In this document: positions 24,254-33,581 of the stretch, one piece after another | Position numbering within the stretch: the stretch's first letter is position 1 | How the letters are laid out: each line of letters opens with the position of its first letter | The notes under the pieces: model-generated | Told to the model about the DNA's origin: nothing | The model's input: the letters and a program-made list of their open reading frames with translations, nothing else | Database searches by the model: none | NCBI GenBank assembly: GCA_937921995.1 | Contig: CAKZVF010000234.1 | Span: forward strand, 1-36,853 | Source: an uncultured Pirellulaceae bacterium | Lineage (GTDB): Bacteria > Planctomycetota > Planctomycetia > Pirellulales > Pirellulaceae | Reading direction: 5' to 3' | DNA length: 36,853 nt | Position numbers and translations under genes: made by a program

Positions 24254-25564
24254 TTATACAAAGCGGTTGACGTAGTTCTCTAGGAACTCCTGTCGGCCGC
24301 TGGCGTTGGCGTCGGCTTCGCCTTTGTTGACCATGTACTCGCTGAGCGACTTGAAATCGTGCTTGCCGGCTTCGATGTCTTTGCCGATGCCCGCGTCCCA
24401 GCTTGAATAACGCTGGTCGACGAATTCCTGCATGCCCCCGTCGGCACGAATCGCAGCGGCGATCTTCAGCCCACGAGCGAACGCGTCCATGCCGCCAATA
24501 TGAGCGTAGAAAAGGTCGATCGGGTCGATGCTTTCGCGCCGTACCTTCGCGTCAAAGTTCACGCCACCAAGTCCCAACCCGCCATGCTTGAGAATCGCCA
24601 TCATGCACTGCGTGGTCAAATAAATGTCAGTTGGGAACTGATCGGTGTCCCAGCCCAGTAGCAAATCGCCCGTGTTGGCGTCGATCGAACCAAGACAATC
24701 CTGAGCTCCGGCGTAGTCCAGTTCATGCATCATCGTGTGGCCCGAAAGCGTCGCATGATTGGTTTCGATGTTCAGCTTGAACCGGTCCATCAAACCGTAG
24801 GCGCGGAGGAAATTAATACACGCCGCTGCGTCGCTATCGTACTGGTGCTTCGTCGGCTCCTTGGGCTTGGGTTCGATCAAGAACGTGCCCTTGAAACCAA
24901 TCTCGTCGGCGTAATCAACCGCCATGTTGAGGAACTGCCCCAAGTGGTCCATCTCGCGTTTCATGTCGGTGTTGTAGAGGTTCATGTAACCTTCGCGACC
25001 ACCCCAGAAAACATAGTTCTCTCCGCCGAGCCGATGCGTAACCTCCATCGCCTTTTTCACTTGAGCCGCCGCAAAGGCAAACACGTCAGCGTTGCAGCTG
25101 GTGGCCGCACCGTGCATGAAGCGCGGGTTGGAGAACATGTTGGCCGTGCCCCACAGCAGTTTAATGCCCGTCCGCTTTTGTTCCTCTTCGAAAACGTCAG
25201 CGATCTTATCAAGGTTCTCGTGCGATTGAGCCAGCGTGTCGCCCTCAGGTGCCACGTCACGATCGTGAAAAGCGTAGAACGGCGCGTCCAACTTCTCCAT
25301 GAACTCGAACGCCACACGCGCTCGATTGATCGCGTTCTCCACACTGTCGGTACCGTCTTCCCACGGACGGTTGAGGGTGGGAGCGCCGAAAGGATCGCTG
25401 CCGTTGGCGCGGAAGGTATGCCAGTAAACGACGCTGAAGCGCAAGTGCTCCTTCATCGTTTTTCCTTCGACAACTTCGTCCGGATTGTAATATTGAAACG
25501 CGAGAGGATTGTCCGAATCGGGTCCTTCGAATTTAATTTTTGGAATATCCGGGAAAGCTGCCAT
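24254..25564 (-). CDS. xylA: Xylose isomerase
   Basis: A 436-residue class II xylose isomerase, the usual length. It converts D-xylose to D-xylulose (or glucose to fructose) using two metal ions. Active-site residues are visible: His100 and Asp103 in FHDRDVAP, Glu231 and Lys233 in LIEPKPKEP, and further metal ligands in [10 protein letters not shown] and GWDTDQFPT. The catalytic tunnel Trp is in [18 protein letters not shown], 8 bp before the ATG, is a good ribosome site. No xylulokinase or xylose transporter is adjacent. A long open frame on the opposite strand is a shadow. Confidence 0.97.
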   Translation of the reverse strand: MAAFPDIPKIKFEGPDSDNPLAFQYYNPDEVVEGKTMKEHLRFSVVYWHTFRANGSDPFGAPTLNRPWEDGTDSVENAINRARVAFEFMEKLDAPFYAFHDRDVAPEGDTLAQSHENLDKIADVFEEEQKRTGIKLLWGTANMFSNPRFMHGAATSCNADVFAFAAAQVKKAMEVTHRLGGENYVFWGGREGYMNLYNTDMKREMDHLGQFLNMAVDYADEIGFKGTFLIEPKPKEPTKHQYDSDAAACINFLRAYGLMDRFKLNIETNHATLSGHTMMHELDYAGAQDCLGSIDANTGDLLLGWDTDQFPTDIYLTTQCMMAILKHGGLGLGGVNFDAKVRRESIDPIDLFYAHIGGMDAFARGLKIAAAIRADGGMQEFVDQRYSSWDAGIGKDIEAGKHDFKSLSEYMVNKGEADANASGRQEFLENYVNRFV

Positions 25565-25840
25565 TTGTTTTTCCTTTGGGTAAATCGCCGCACTTCAAAA
25601 GCGATCGAAGCGCAGTATTGCTTGTGTTAAGAATTGACCAGATTTCAACTCAGATCTTGGCGAAACGTTGTTGAAGTCGGTTCAAGTTTTCCCCATTCTG
25701 GCATTGGTAACCATCAGAATCAACCGCCTCACGTGCTTTTAACTGCTTTCTACAGATTCACCTCACGCCGCGGTATTTAAAGTCATCCTCTCCCCAGAGA
25801 ACCTGAAGGTCTCAGCAAGAATACAGATGACGGTGAAAGC

Positions 25841-26653
25841 TCACTTCTTTTTGCTAGAGAATTTCTTAAGCAAATAGTCACCCAGTCGAGGCGATATCTG
25901 AGCCAGCGCGAACGCAATCCGTGCCTTGCCCGGCATCACCAGATCGGCTTTACGACTCTCACACGCCGTCCGGATGCGCTGCGCGATTTCTTCGGGGGGG
26001 ATGCCTTTGAGCTTAACACCGGCTCCCGGTCTGGCGGCTTCTTCTGACAACTGTGCGGCTTGGTCGGAATAACGTTGCCCTGCGTCGCTGCGCCGGATTG
26101 GGCCCGGGCAGACGAACAAGTAATGTACGGATCTCGGACCTTCTAAACGTAGCTGATGATGATAGGCGGCCAAAGCGTGTTTCGAAGCCGAATAAGGAGC
26201 CACCAAAGGCCAGCCCGTCTTCGCAGCCAAAGATCCAATGTTCACCAAGTGCCCGCTGGTCCCATCCAACTCAGGCAGCGCCGCCAACGAACATCGTACG
26301 GCCGAAAGGAAATTGATCTCCATCAGTTCTTGGAAATCTTCCACCCGAGCATCGGTCAAACCGATTCGCAACGACCGCCCAACGTTGTTCACCCAAACAT
26401 CAATCTGCCCGTGCCGTTGCTTAATCTCCGCAACCGCGCCGGCCACACTCTGATCGTCGGTGACATCAGCCACCACACAGTCGACGGTCGCTCCTGACCG
26501 GCCTAACTCGTGGGCTGCTTGCGTCAAATTCTGCAGGTCGCGGGCGATGCAAATCACCTTGGCTCCGGCTTCAGCAAACTCGGCCGCGATCGCGCGTCCC
26601 AAGCCGCTTGACCCGCCGGTTACGACCACTACTTTATCAGTCCAGTTTGCCAT
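25841..26653 (-). CDS. Short-chain dehydrogenase/reductase (SDR)
   Basis: A 270-residue classical SDR. The NAD(P)-binding motif is TGGSSGLG near residue 11, NNVGRS holds the NNAG-type strand 4, and the catalytic Tyr-x-x-x-Lys is in APYSASKHALAAYH. DVTD and VCPGPIRR follow the usual layout. The C-terminus is basic (KKFSSKKK). The substrate cannot be told. It is a lone gene between xylA and a lipoprotein. Confidence 0.92.
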   Translation of the reverse strand: MANWTDKVVVVTGGSSGLGRAIAAEFAEAGAKVICIARDLQNLTQAAHELGRSGATVDCVVADVTDDQSVAGAVAEIKQRHGQIDVWVNNVGRSLRIGLTDARVEDFQELMEINFLSAVRCSLAALPELDGTSGHLVNIGSLAAKTGWPLVAPYSASKHALAAYHHQLRLEGPRSVHYLFVCPGPIRRSDAGQRYSDQAAQLSEEAARPGAGVKLKGIPPEEIAQRIRTACESRKADLVMPGKARIAFALAQISPRLGDYLLKKFSSKKK

Positions 26654-26914
26654 GGTTGATTTCTACCGGTTTCTCATAGGCCTTTTTCAGACGACTCAGT
26701 CGCACCATACACCGCATCTTATCGCTCCAAGGCCCGCTCCACGCCATAGCGCGTCGGTACCCTAACCAAGTTGATCACGAATATGCAAAGGCGTTTGGTA
26801 AAGTTTAACAATTAGGCAAAATTTACTAATTAGGCCTCAACTTTAGTCCGTACTATGGCCGAAGAATACGATTGAAACAGGGGGTTTCTAGAAAAATCAA
26901 TTGGTAGAAATCAG

Positions 26915-27385
26915 ATGCAATCCAATCAAAGTAATGCTTTGCCGGCCTATCGAACTCGAATTGCGATGTCATTTTTTTGCATCGCGGCTCTGGCGATGCT
27001 ATCTACGGGTTGCTCCGCTCTTCCGCTGGCTTCAACGGCGGGGACAATCGGAGATGTGGCTCCCGTCGATAGCGGGCAGTACCAAGTGAAAATGGAAACT
27101 TTTGGCGGTTCCAAAATGTACCAAGGTACCATCGACGGGCCGATCACCATCCAAACAGCGCTGGAGCGTTCGGGTGCGTTGAAAAAGTACCGGAACATGG
27201 AAGTCGAACTGTTCCGACAAGTCGAAGGGGCTTACCAACCTCTGAAAATGCCGGCGATCTATGATGCAGGGAAGAAGATGGTCCGGCCGGAGACTGACTA
27301 TGGTTTGCGTAACGGCGATAGTATTTTGGTGAGGACAAAATCTCAAAACCCGTTTGGCAAGGTAATGGGCACGCTGAATAAGTAA
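26915..27385 (+). CDS. Exported beta-grasp-like (SLBB-like) protein, probable lipoprotein
   Basis: 156 residues. A hydrophobic N-terminal segment ends in MLSTGC (Cys about residue 33), an imperfect lipobox. The mature part (about 55-150) reads as a soluble-ligand-binding beta-grasp-like fold: GPITIQTALERSGALKKYRNMEVELFRQ followed by NGDSILVRTKSQN. Such domains occur in polysaccharide export and envelope assembly proteins. The function here is unknown. The ATG at 26915 is clear. Confidence 0.65.
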   Translation: MQSNQSNALPAYRTRIAMSFFCIAALAMLSTGCSALPLASTAGTIGDVAPVDSGQYQVKMETFGGSKMYQGTIDGPITIQTALERSGALKKYRNMEVELFRQVEGAYQPLKMPAIYDAGKKMVRPETDYGLRNGDSILVRTKSQNPFGKVMGTLNK

Positions 27386-27559
27386 CCACGCTCAAGAGCG
27401 CGTGTTGGTAGAGTCCTTGATCCGTCCGCTGAATCAAGCGCGGTTGATGACAAGCGACCACCCGGCGCTCACTACGCGCGGCACTCCTTGCCAGAGGTTC
27501 GTCAGACCTAAGGATGAGCGTCAGTCCTCTATGCGATAAACCGCCGGTCGGTTTGCAAC

Positions 27560-27661
27560 CGCGAAGCGTGTTGATACAAGCCCGACGCGCGAGCGAGTGG
27601 ATATTTCCGCGGATTCACCATCCCTCGCTGGCGCGTCGGGCTAGTATTGAAACGCTTCGCG
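27560..27661. repeat. About 100-bp palindromic element
   Basis: Arms 27560-27597 and 27624-27661 are 38 bp each and match at 33 of 38 positions, with a 26-bp loop. The arms end in CGCGAAGCG. The core CGACGCGCGAGCGAG recurs inverted at 27801-27822. Confidence 0.85.
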
Positions 27662-27763
27662 ATTTCAAATTTGCGAGCGTTTTATTGAGTAGAGTGCGAT
27701 ATCCCATCTCAAATGTGCAACTTCAAAACTTGAGCTTCGGGCTAGTAAACCTATAACTTCAAA

Positions 27764-27816
27764 ACGCGCGAGCGCGGGAATCAGGAAGCAGCGAGAGCAT
27801 CCACTCGCTCGCGCGT
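27764..27816. repeat. Second, shorter inverted repeat
   Basis: A perfect 11-bp arm (ACGCGCGAGCG at 27764-27774 and CGCTCGCGCGT at 27806-27816) related to the core of the 27560 element. It looks like a degenerate copy of the same family. Confidence 0.75.
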
Positions 27817-27996
27817 CGAGCTTCTTTTCGTGCATCCTTTAAACGCGCAGATTCTGGTCACAAAATCGCCAAGCCTTTGGACAGAGAAAATCGTGTGCCG
27901 AGCCAGCCGCGATGGTAGACTATTGCTCGACCGTTAAAATGCATCGCAATCCTGCCCCCAGTCCCAACGCACTTCGTCTACTACCTGAGATAAAGT

Positions 27997-28320
27997 ATGA
28001 ACGTCAATTCTGAAAATGAATCTCCTCCGTCTCAATCCGCTGGCGTCGCCGCCACAGCCAACGGTGAAAGATACTGGTCCAAAAGTCTGCAAGTTGTTGG
28101 AATCATCTTAACTCTGTGGGCTTTGGCTTCACTGGGATGTGGGATTCTGCTGCGAGATATTCTGGACAGCATCCTGCCTGCTGTTGGTGGCGCTCCGTTT
28201 GGATTTTGGATGGCCCAACAGGGTTCGATCATCGTTTTTTTAGTGTTACTGTTCCTTTATATGGTCCTGATGAATCGGCTTGATCGCGCCCATGGATTCG
28301 AGGATGGAGAAGAACAATGA
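27997..28320 (+). CDS. DUF4212-family small subunit of a sodium:solute symporter
   Basis: 107 residues with two hydrophobic helices (about 31-58 and 70-90) and the DUF4212 features YWSKSLQ and [14 protein letters not shown]. These proteins are always paired with an SSS-family transporter and act as its accessory membrane subunit. Its stop overlaps the symporter start (ATGA), so the two are translationally coupled. Confidence 0.85.
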   Translation: MNVNSENESPPSQSAGVAATANGERYWSKSLQVVGIILTLWALASLGCGILLRDILDSILPAVGGAPFGFWMAQQGSIIVFLVLLFLYMVLMNRLDRAHGFEDGEEQ

Positions 28321-30086
28321 ATCAGGACGCTTGGAATTTCCTTTTTATCGGTGCTTCGTTCGCGCTTTACATTTTGATTGCTTTGCGATCCCGTGCTGGG
28401 TCCACCAAAGAGTATTACGTGGCCAGCGGCGGTGTATCGCCACTGGCAAACGGCATGGCAACCGCCGCGGACTGGATGTCGGCCGCGACGTTTATTTCGA
28501 TGGCGGGGATCATCGCGGCCAGTGGATATGATGCGTCACGATTTCTGATGGGATGGACGGGCGGATTCGTGTTGCTGACGACGCTGATCGTGCCCTACCT
28601 GCGGAAATTCAATAAGTTCACCGTCACCGATTTTCTGGGCGACCGATTTTACTCCAACGTCGCCCGCGCCGTCGGTGTGATCTGCGCGGTGTTCATCTGC
28701 ATGACCTATATCATGGGTCAGATGCGGGGCGTGGGGCTGGTTTTCTCAAGGCTGTTCGACATCGAGATTTGGCTGGGCGTGCTCATTGGAGCCGCCATTG
28801 TGTTCTTCTACGCGGGACTGGGCGGGATGAAGGGCATCACCTACACCCAAGTCGCGCAGTACTGCGTGATGGTGTTCGCGTACACGATACCAGCGGTCTT
28901 TATTTCGATGCTGCTGACGGGAAACGTGGTGCCGCAACTTGGTCTGGTGGGGGATTTCACAAAGGAAGGCGCAGATAGCATCCCGCTACTTACCAAACTT
29001 AATACGCTCAACACTGAACTTGGTTTCACTCAATACACCGACGGCAGCCTGACAAAACTGGATATGTTTTGCATTACCGCAGCGCTGATGTGCGGTACCG
29101 CCGGGCTGCCTCACGTGATCGTGCGTTTCTTCACCGTCAAATCGGTCAAAGCCGTCCGCAGTTCGGCTTGTTGGACGCTGCTGTTCATTTCCGTGATCTA
29201 CTTGACCGCGCCCGCAGTCGGCGCGTTTGCTCGCACGAACCTACTTTCAGAAGTCCATGGCACAAAGTACGTAGAGGCCCCCAGCTGGTTCAAAAACTGG
29301 GAGGACCGAGGGTTGATCGCTTGGGTCGACAAAAACGGTGACGGCATTATGCAGCACCAGTCGGGAAACGCCTTTGAAGGAAAACCGGTCTATGCCGACC
29401 AACGTTCCGAAGGTGGACCGCGCGAAGTCACCAACACTTTGACCGCCAACGGCAACGAAGTATTCTACGAAAAAGATATCTTGGTGATGGCCAATCCCGA
29501 GATGGCTGGTTTGCCGATGTGGGTGATCGCGCTGGTGATGGCCGGTTGTGTCGCGGCGGCGCTTTCTACGGCGGCGGGCTTATTGCTGGTGCTGTCGACA
29601 TCTATTTCGCACGATCTGATGAAGAAAATTATCAGCCCAAACATGAGCGACGCCCGGGAGCTGGCCTGGGCACGGGGCGCGTCGTTCACGTTCTTGGCAA
29701 TCGCTGCTTATTTCGGTATCAACCCGCCCTCTGACTTTGTCGCCAAGACTGTGGCGTTTGCGTTTGGGTTGGCCGCTTCGTCATTCTTCCCAACAATTCT
29801 GATGGGTATTTTCTCAAAACGCATCAACCGAGAAGGTGCCATTGCGGGCATGATCGCCGGAGTCGGCCTGACGCTAAGCTACATCATTTACTTCCAATTC
29901 ATCGCCGGTCACAAGGATTATGTTTTGGGGATTTCTCCCGAGGGCATTGGTTTCTTTGGGATGTTGGTCAACTTTGCGGTGGCGTTTAGCGTCTCCGCGA
30001 TTACGCCGGCCCCGCCGCAGGAAATTGTCGAAATGGTGCAACGGATCCGCAATCCTCAAGATGCCGGTGCGGCCACGCACGAGTAA
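28317..30086 (+). CDS. Sodium:solute symporter, SSS family (VC_2705-like)
   Basis: A 589-residue polytopic inner-membrane protein with about 12-13 hydrophobic segments. SSS landmarks include [21 protein letters not shown] and [16 protein letters not shown]. It takes up a small organic anion with sodium; acetate or another carboxylate is the usual substrate, unproven here. A loop near residue 338 reads [13 protein letters not shown], an EF-hand-like Ca site inside an extramembrane insertion (about 315-385). It is the partner of the DUF4212 protein. Confidence 0.9.
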   Translation: MNQDAWNFLFIGASFALYILIALRSRAGSTKEYYVASGGVSPLANGMATAADWMSAATFISMAGIIAASGYDASRFLMGWTGGFVLLTTLIVPYLRKFNKFTVTDFLGDRFYSNVARAVGVICAVFICMTYIMGQMRGVGLVFSRLFDIEIWLGVLIGAAIVFFYAGLGGMKGITYTQVAQYCVMVFAYTIPAVFISMLLTGNVVPQLGLVGDFTKEGADSIPLLTKLNTLNTELGFTQYTDGSLTKLDMFCITAALMCGTAGLPHVIVRFFTVKSVKAVRSSACWTLLFISVIYLTAPAVGAFARTNLLSEVHGTKYVEAPSWFKNWEDRGLIAWVDKNGDGIMQHQSGNAFEGKPVYADQRSEGGPREVTNTLTANGNEVFYEKDILVMANPEMAGLPMWVIALVMAGCVAAALSTAAGLLLVLSTSISHDLMKKIISPNMSDARELAWARGASFTFLAIAAYFGINPPSDFVAKTVAFAFGLAASSFFPTILMGIFSKRINREGAIAGMIAGVGLTLSYIIYFQFIAGHKDYVLGISPEGIGFFGMLVNFAVAFSVSAITPAPPQEIVEMVQRIRNPQDAGAATHE

Positions 30087-30111
30087 GGGTAACATTTGAA
30101 TTGCAGCGATT

Positions 30112-30209
30112 GCAGTGGATGACGCAACGCGTCCTGCGGGGAATTAGACGCCGCAGGACGGAGGCCAAATTTGAATGCAGATGCCGGACTCGTTACCTCG
30201 TCCACTACG
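30112..30209. repeat. Palindromic repeat, copy C (inverted orientation)
   Basis: 98 bp. The outer arms (30112-30134 and 30186-30208) match at 18 of 23 positions. The inner GTCCTGCGG/CCGCAGGAC hairpin is in the left half, and GCAGATGC is in the right half. Its reverse complement aligns with copy B along its whole length, so it is inserted in the opposite direction. It sits between convergent genes. Confidence 0.85.
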
Positions 30210-30226
30210 ATGGAAGATCCGTTTTT

Positions 30227-30676
30227 CTAATCTTTCGGTTTCAATAGCCCGACGCTACTTTCGAAAATCTTAGCACGACGTTTCACCGATGCGTCCGCGG
30301 ATTCAGACTGCTGGTTTTCCAGATCGGTCTTCAGTGCGATCGTGAAAGGACACTTCAATACGTCGATACGAAACTGAATGTAGTCGGCATGCTGGTCGTC
30401 CAAAACGCCAAGTAGAAAACTGCCCATCTCGTCAGAACTGGGAACGCCGATTTGGTTTTGTCGCCAGATGCCGCCCAGTGTGTGCCGGCCTGAGCTACGA
30501 CGGCTGTTGATTTCGGCCAACCGTTGCAACAACGCGGCATCCTCTCTTAACAGCAACTCGAGTTCGCTGGCGCGTTCCGCGTCAAGCGTTTCTTCAATGT
30601 AGCAATCGAGTTCAGCGTCTGAGAATTCTTTTGACACCCGTGCGGCCTTTTCGGGGTTGGAAGGAAGTGGTTGCAA
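30227..30676 (-). CDS. Hypothetical protein, 149 aa, anti-sigma-like N-terminus
   Basis: I do not recognise the family. The N-terminal part (FSDAELDCYIEETLDAERASELELLL) resembles the helical start of anti-sigma or zinc-finger-like proteins, but there is no His-x3-Cys-x2-Cys. The rest is helical and charged. The start is uncertain: the only start after the last in-frame stop is a TTG (30676), and a strong SD upstream leads instead to an ATG-TAG. It lies downstream of the 30813-31535 gene. Confidence 0.6.
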   Translation of the reverse strand: MQPLPSNPEKAARVSKEFSDAELDCYIEETLDAERASELELLLREDAALLQRLAEINSRRSSGRHTLGGIWRQNQIGVPSSDEMGSFLLGVLDDQHADYIQFRIDVLKCPFTIALKTDLENQQSESADASVKRRAKIFESSVGLLKPKD

Positions 30677-30684
30677 ATGAAAGT

Positions 30685-30701
30685 CTACATTTTAACCTCC
30701 C
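30685..30701 (-). promoter_or_regulatory. Strong ribosome site followed by ATG-TAG (start-stop)
   Basis: On the minus strand GGGAGG (30696-30701) is followed after 5 nt by ATG (30688-30690) and directly by TAG (30685-30687). The main frame starts at a TTG 9 nt further on. Confidence 0.5.
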
Positions 30702-30788
30702 AATATAAAATAGCTTCATAAAACTAATTCATATTCGGAGGGTGACTTCCGCAAACCTCTGCCCCAAGGCTGATAAAATCAAGGATGC

Positions 30789-30824
30789 TCAAGTGGTCAA
30801 GTGGTCAAGTGGTCAAGTGGTCAA
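30789..30824. repeat. 8-bp tandem repeat
   Basis: Four exact copies of TCAAGTGG (30789-30820) plus a partial fifth. The TGA stop of the 30813-31535 gene is formed by the repeat itself. Confidence 0.9.
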
Positions 30825-31535
30825 AGGCGTCTTTGAATCGAGAAACGTTTGCGACAGTTGGACAATGTCTTGTTCGCTGACCGCGTTTTCAGAACAAAGG
30901 GCAAACAATCGAGTCCGACGAATAACACCTTTCTCCAAAAAATCAGCATTGAGCCGACAGGTGACGGTTGTTTCGCCATTGGATTCCGCCAGTTCCATTT
31001 TTATCAAATCGGTGGGATAAACGGCCAACGCCAAGTGGTTGCCGTCCGCCAACGTTGCTGTGATCATCTGACAACCTTCAGCGGAGTCTTGCTTCTGCCA
31101 CTTCAGCTCGCCCGCCAAAGGATCCCCCACCGCAGACCAATAGCCGACCGACTGAAGCTTCAACGTCGAAACGATGCATGGGTCGGGCTGTGAATGCAGC
31201 AGATCCGTTTGCAGCGAATAGATCATCTCCAAGGCAAAGGACTTTGTCTCCGCCCCAACATCGTGAATCCGCCAATAAAGCTCGCGTTCAAACTCGTCGC
31301 TACTGGATTGGTACTTTGCGATCAGATCAGCGCCGCGAACATAAAGGTCGGCCAACGTTTCTTCTGCGGCCGATGATTCAACGGAGAAAAGTGAAGCAGC
31401 GTCCCGGCCGAGGGTGACTTTCGCGCCGGAACCAAGTGACCCATTGGCGATCGTCAACTGCAATTCTTTACCGGCCAATTGTGAAGAAGCCGATGCCAGT
31501 TGCCCGACGAGCTCCCATGTTTGATTTGCATTCAT
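30813..31535 (-). CDS. Hypothetical protein, 240 aa
   Basis: A soluble 240-residue protein of mixed strand and helix content, with no signal peptide, motif or family I recognise. It is not Cys/His-rich. The start is an ATG at 31535. It is followed by the tandem repeat and then the 149-aa gene on the same strand, perhaps one transcript. Confidence 0.65.
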   Translation of the reverse strand: MNANQTWELVGQLASASSQLAGKELQLTIANGSLGSGAKVTLGRDAASLFSVESSAAEETLADLYVRGADLIAKYQSSSDEFERELYWRIHDVGAETKSFALEMIYSLQTDLLHSQPDPCIVSTLKLQSVGYWSAVGDPLAGELKWQKQDSAEGCQMITATLADGNHLALAVYPTDLIKMELAESNGETTVTCRLNADFLEKGVIRRTRLFALCSENAVSEQDIVQLSQTFLDSKTPLTT

Positions 31536-31940
31536 GAGAAGATTTTGGAGAATGAAGAAGCAGTTGGAGGTTGGAAGGAGTTAATGATTCTAGTCTTCAA
31601 CTTTCGGCGAAGACAATATCACTAAGATAGATTTTATGAGTTGGTAGCTATGAATTTTCAGACGGTAAGGGTTTCAAAAAGTGTGCAATCACTCAAAACT
31701 AAAACTTGGAGAAAGCATCATTCAACGCAAGCTAACGATATCTTCACGTTCGTGCACGCTGTTAGTTGCTTGTTAACTAAAGTATGCTACGGGGAATAAC
31801 GCGCCGAGCGACCTAATGCTTGGCTGCGGAACCGACAAGCCGGACGGTTTCATAATATTAGATCGCTCAGCTTCGCCCCCCACTTGCCGACCCTCGCTGA
31901 ACCCTAGATTATCAACAAAAAATTTACGTTTAGATGGCTT
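31536..31940 (+). other. Divergent intergenic region before the IMPase gene
   Basis: A 405-bp AT-rich gap with a 63-bp inverted repeat (31806-31868) and a small TTAGTT/AACTAA hairpin (31762-31780). No gene was seen. Confidence 0.5.
31806..31868. repeat. Inverted repeat with nested stem upstream of IMPase gene
   Basis: GAGCGACCTAAT (31806-31817) and ATTAGATCGCTC (31857-31868) match at 11 of 12. A 7-bp inner stem (GGAACCG/CGGTTTC, one G-T pair) lies within. It is 72 bp before the start of the next gene. Confidence 0.65.
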
Positions 31941-32741
31941 ATGAAATTATCAGAAACTGAAATCAGACGTTTTATCGAAGCCAGCCAAACCGCCGCGAAA
32001 CTCGGCGGTGCGAAACTGATGGAAATGATGGGCACCGCAAAGGTCAGCGAAAAGGCTCCCAAAGACCTCGTCACCGAAGCCGATCTCGCCTCGCAAGTGG
32101 CGATTGAGAATTACCTCTTAAGCCAATTCTCCGATCACATCCTTGTTGGAGAAGAGGACACCGAAAAAAGTGGTGCGCTCGACGATGCCAAATTCTGTTG
32201 GATCGTTGATCCCTTGGATGGCACGATGAACTACGTGCATCAACTGCGTTCCTTCAGCGTTTCGATCGCGCTGCGTTACCAAGGGGAATTGATCGTCGGA
32301 ACGGTTTATGATCCGTGGCTGGACGAGTGTTTCTCTGCAGGCAAAGGTTTAGGGGCGACGCTCAACGGTGATCCAATATCGACCAGCGGTTGCACCCAAA
32401 CCAACGAAGCCTTGGTCGTCTGCAGTTTCTCCAGCAGCGTCGACCGGACGCATCCCGAGGTTGAACGGTTTCTGCGGGTCTTGGGTAACACGGCCAGCAT
32501 CCGCCGACTGGGATCGGCCGCGTTGAATCTGTCTTACGTCGCTTGCGGACGCACCGACGCGTATTGGGCGACGGGGCTCAAGTGTTGGGACATCGCTGCC
32601 GGTTTTTTGATTTTAGAAGAGGCCGGCGGCACGCTGAACTGTATCGAGGGCGGCGATACGATAGATTTTCTCAAACCGAAATTTAGCGCGGCAGCCACCG
32701 GTGAATTAAGCCAAGCCCTGCGAGAATATTTCGTGCTGTAG
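31941..32741 (+). CDS. Inositol monophosphatase-family phosphatase
   Basis: A 266-residue metal-dependent phosphatase. Metal and substrate residues are visible in VGEEDTEKSG (Glu), WIVDPLDGTMNYVH (the DPxDGT motif) and LKCWDIAAGFLILEEAGG (WD). Family members hydrolyse inositol-phosphate, histidinol-phosphate or related phosphate monoesters in the cytoplasm. The substrate is not determinable here, and no his gene is adjacent. The ATG is clear. Confidence 0.92.
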   Translation: MKLSETEIRRFIEASQTAAKLGGAKLMEMMGTAKVSEKAPKDLVTEADLASQVAIENYLLSQFSDHILVGEEDTEKSGALDDAKFCWIVDPLDGTMNYVHQLRSFSVSIALRYQGELIVGTVYDPWLDECFSAGKGLGATLNGDPISTSGCTQTNEALVVCSFSSSVDRTHPEVERFLRVLGNTASIRRLGSAALNLSYVACGRTDAYWATGLKCWDIAAGFLILEEAGGTLNCIEGGDTIDFLKPKFSAAATGELSQALREYFVL

Positions 32742-32746
32742 TATCA

Positions 32747-33523
32747 TCAGGACCTAAGGCCCAACGCGCTGATGAAGCGGTGGATGTCGAGAAAATTGAC
32801 GACACCATTTTCATCCATATCTGCGAAAAAATCGTATCGCCTCGAAACTAAAACAGCAATGAACGGCGCTACGTCGTCAAAGTCGACGGTACAGTTCTGG
32901 TTAAAGTCTCCCGGAAACATTGGCGGTTCTTCGCCGGGCAGACCGTTATAGCATGCGTTTATAACCGTAGAAAATACAGCCGATCCGAAGGAAGGGTTAA
33001 GCTGGACGTCAGGTAGCATCAGCGCCCCCTGAAAGCCCAACGTAAATTCCAGATTCGTCGTGGCGAATCCTGAGGACTCGAAGTCCAACCGGGCGAGCAA
33101 AACAGCCCCCGTGTCGCCTACTCCAGCCTCGAAACCAGGATCAAACAACGGCCCCAAATTGGGGTTTACTCCATTTTGCGTAATGTTAATCGAAAACAGC
33201 CTCCCAGAATCGCCTGCTTCATTAATTGTCAATTCAGAAGAATCAAATTTCCTTCCACCAATCACCTCAAAGGTCGGATTGAAGGCTTCTCCGCCGGTAA
33301 ACCTAATAGACTCATTACTCGCTGAGAAATCGAGCTCGAGCGCGTCAAAAGCAAACGCTCTATCTGAAAAAATATAAACTGAACCGGAAGAATCGTCATC
33401 AAAATTTCTTGTCGAACTCGTCACAAGAGACTGTGAATCAAACGAGAAAAAGATATCTTGCGCAGCGACAAATGACGGATTGGCCAACGCGATCGCGGCG
33501 GCGATAAAAAGGTTCTTGAACAT
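32747..33523 (-). CDS. Array member 1: secreted cohesin-like domain plus dockerin-like pair
   Basis: 258 residues. A signal peptide (MFKNLFIAAAIALANPSFVA) is followed by QDIFFSF. One beta-sandwich domain (about 25-195) carries the family blocks RFTGGEAFNPTF, IGGRKF, QNGVNPNLGPLFDPGFEAGVG and LEFTLGFQGAL. The C-terminus has DFNQNCTVDFDD and DMDENGVVNFLD loops. The first loop has Asn at its fifth position and Cys instead of Gly at its sixth, so Ca binding may be weaker there. AGAGGA lies 7 nt before the ATG. Confidence 0.85.
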   Translation of the reverse strand: MFKNLFIAAAIALANPSFVAAQDIFFSFDSQSLVTSSTRNFDDDSSGSVYIFSDRAFAFDALELDFSASNESIRFTGGEAFNPTFEVIGGRKFDSSELTINEAGDSGRLFSINITQNGVNPNLGPLFDPGFEAGVGDTGAVLLARLDFESSGFATTNLEFTLGFQGALMLPDVQLNPSFGSAVFSTVINACYNGLPGEEPPMFPGDFNQNCTVDFDDVAPFIAVLVSRRYDFFADMDENGVVNFLDIHRFISALGLRS

Positions 33524-33581
33524 GGCGGCGTCCTCTAAGGTTGATTGGAAAGCTTGTGTAAATTTTGCTTCAGGCCCAATT

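Larger units (their letters stand above)
27386..27996 (+). other. Palindrome-rich intergenic region
   Basis: A 611-bp gap with two inverted-repeat elements (27560-27661 and 27764-27816) sharing ARRASE-type CGACGCGCGAGCGAG sequence. An 80-codon frame (27514-27756) is produced by the palindrome and is not supported as a gene. Confidence 0.7.

Noticed and set aside
24725..25630. 301-codon plus-strand frame over xylA
   Set aside because: It lies wholly antisense to a clear xylose isomerase with intact active site; the product is a His/Val/Arg-rich shadow with no motif.
27514..27756. 80-codon frame with ARRASE-type peptide
   Set aside because: Its codons come from the two arms of a palindrome; it reads as a repeat, not a protein.
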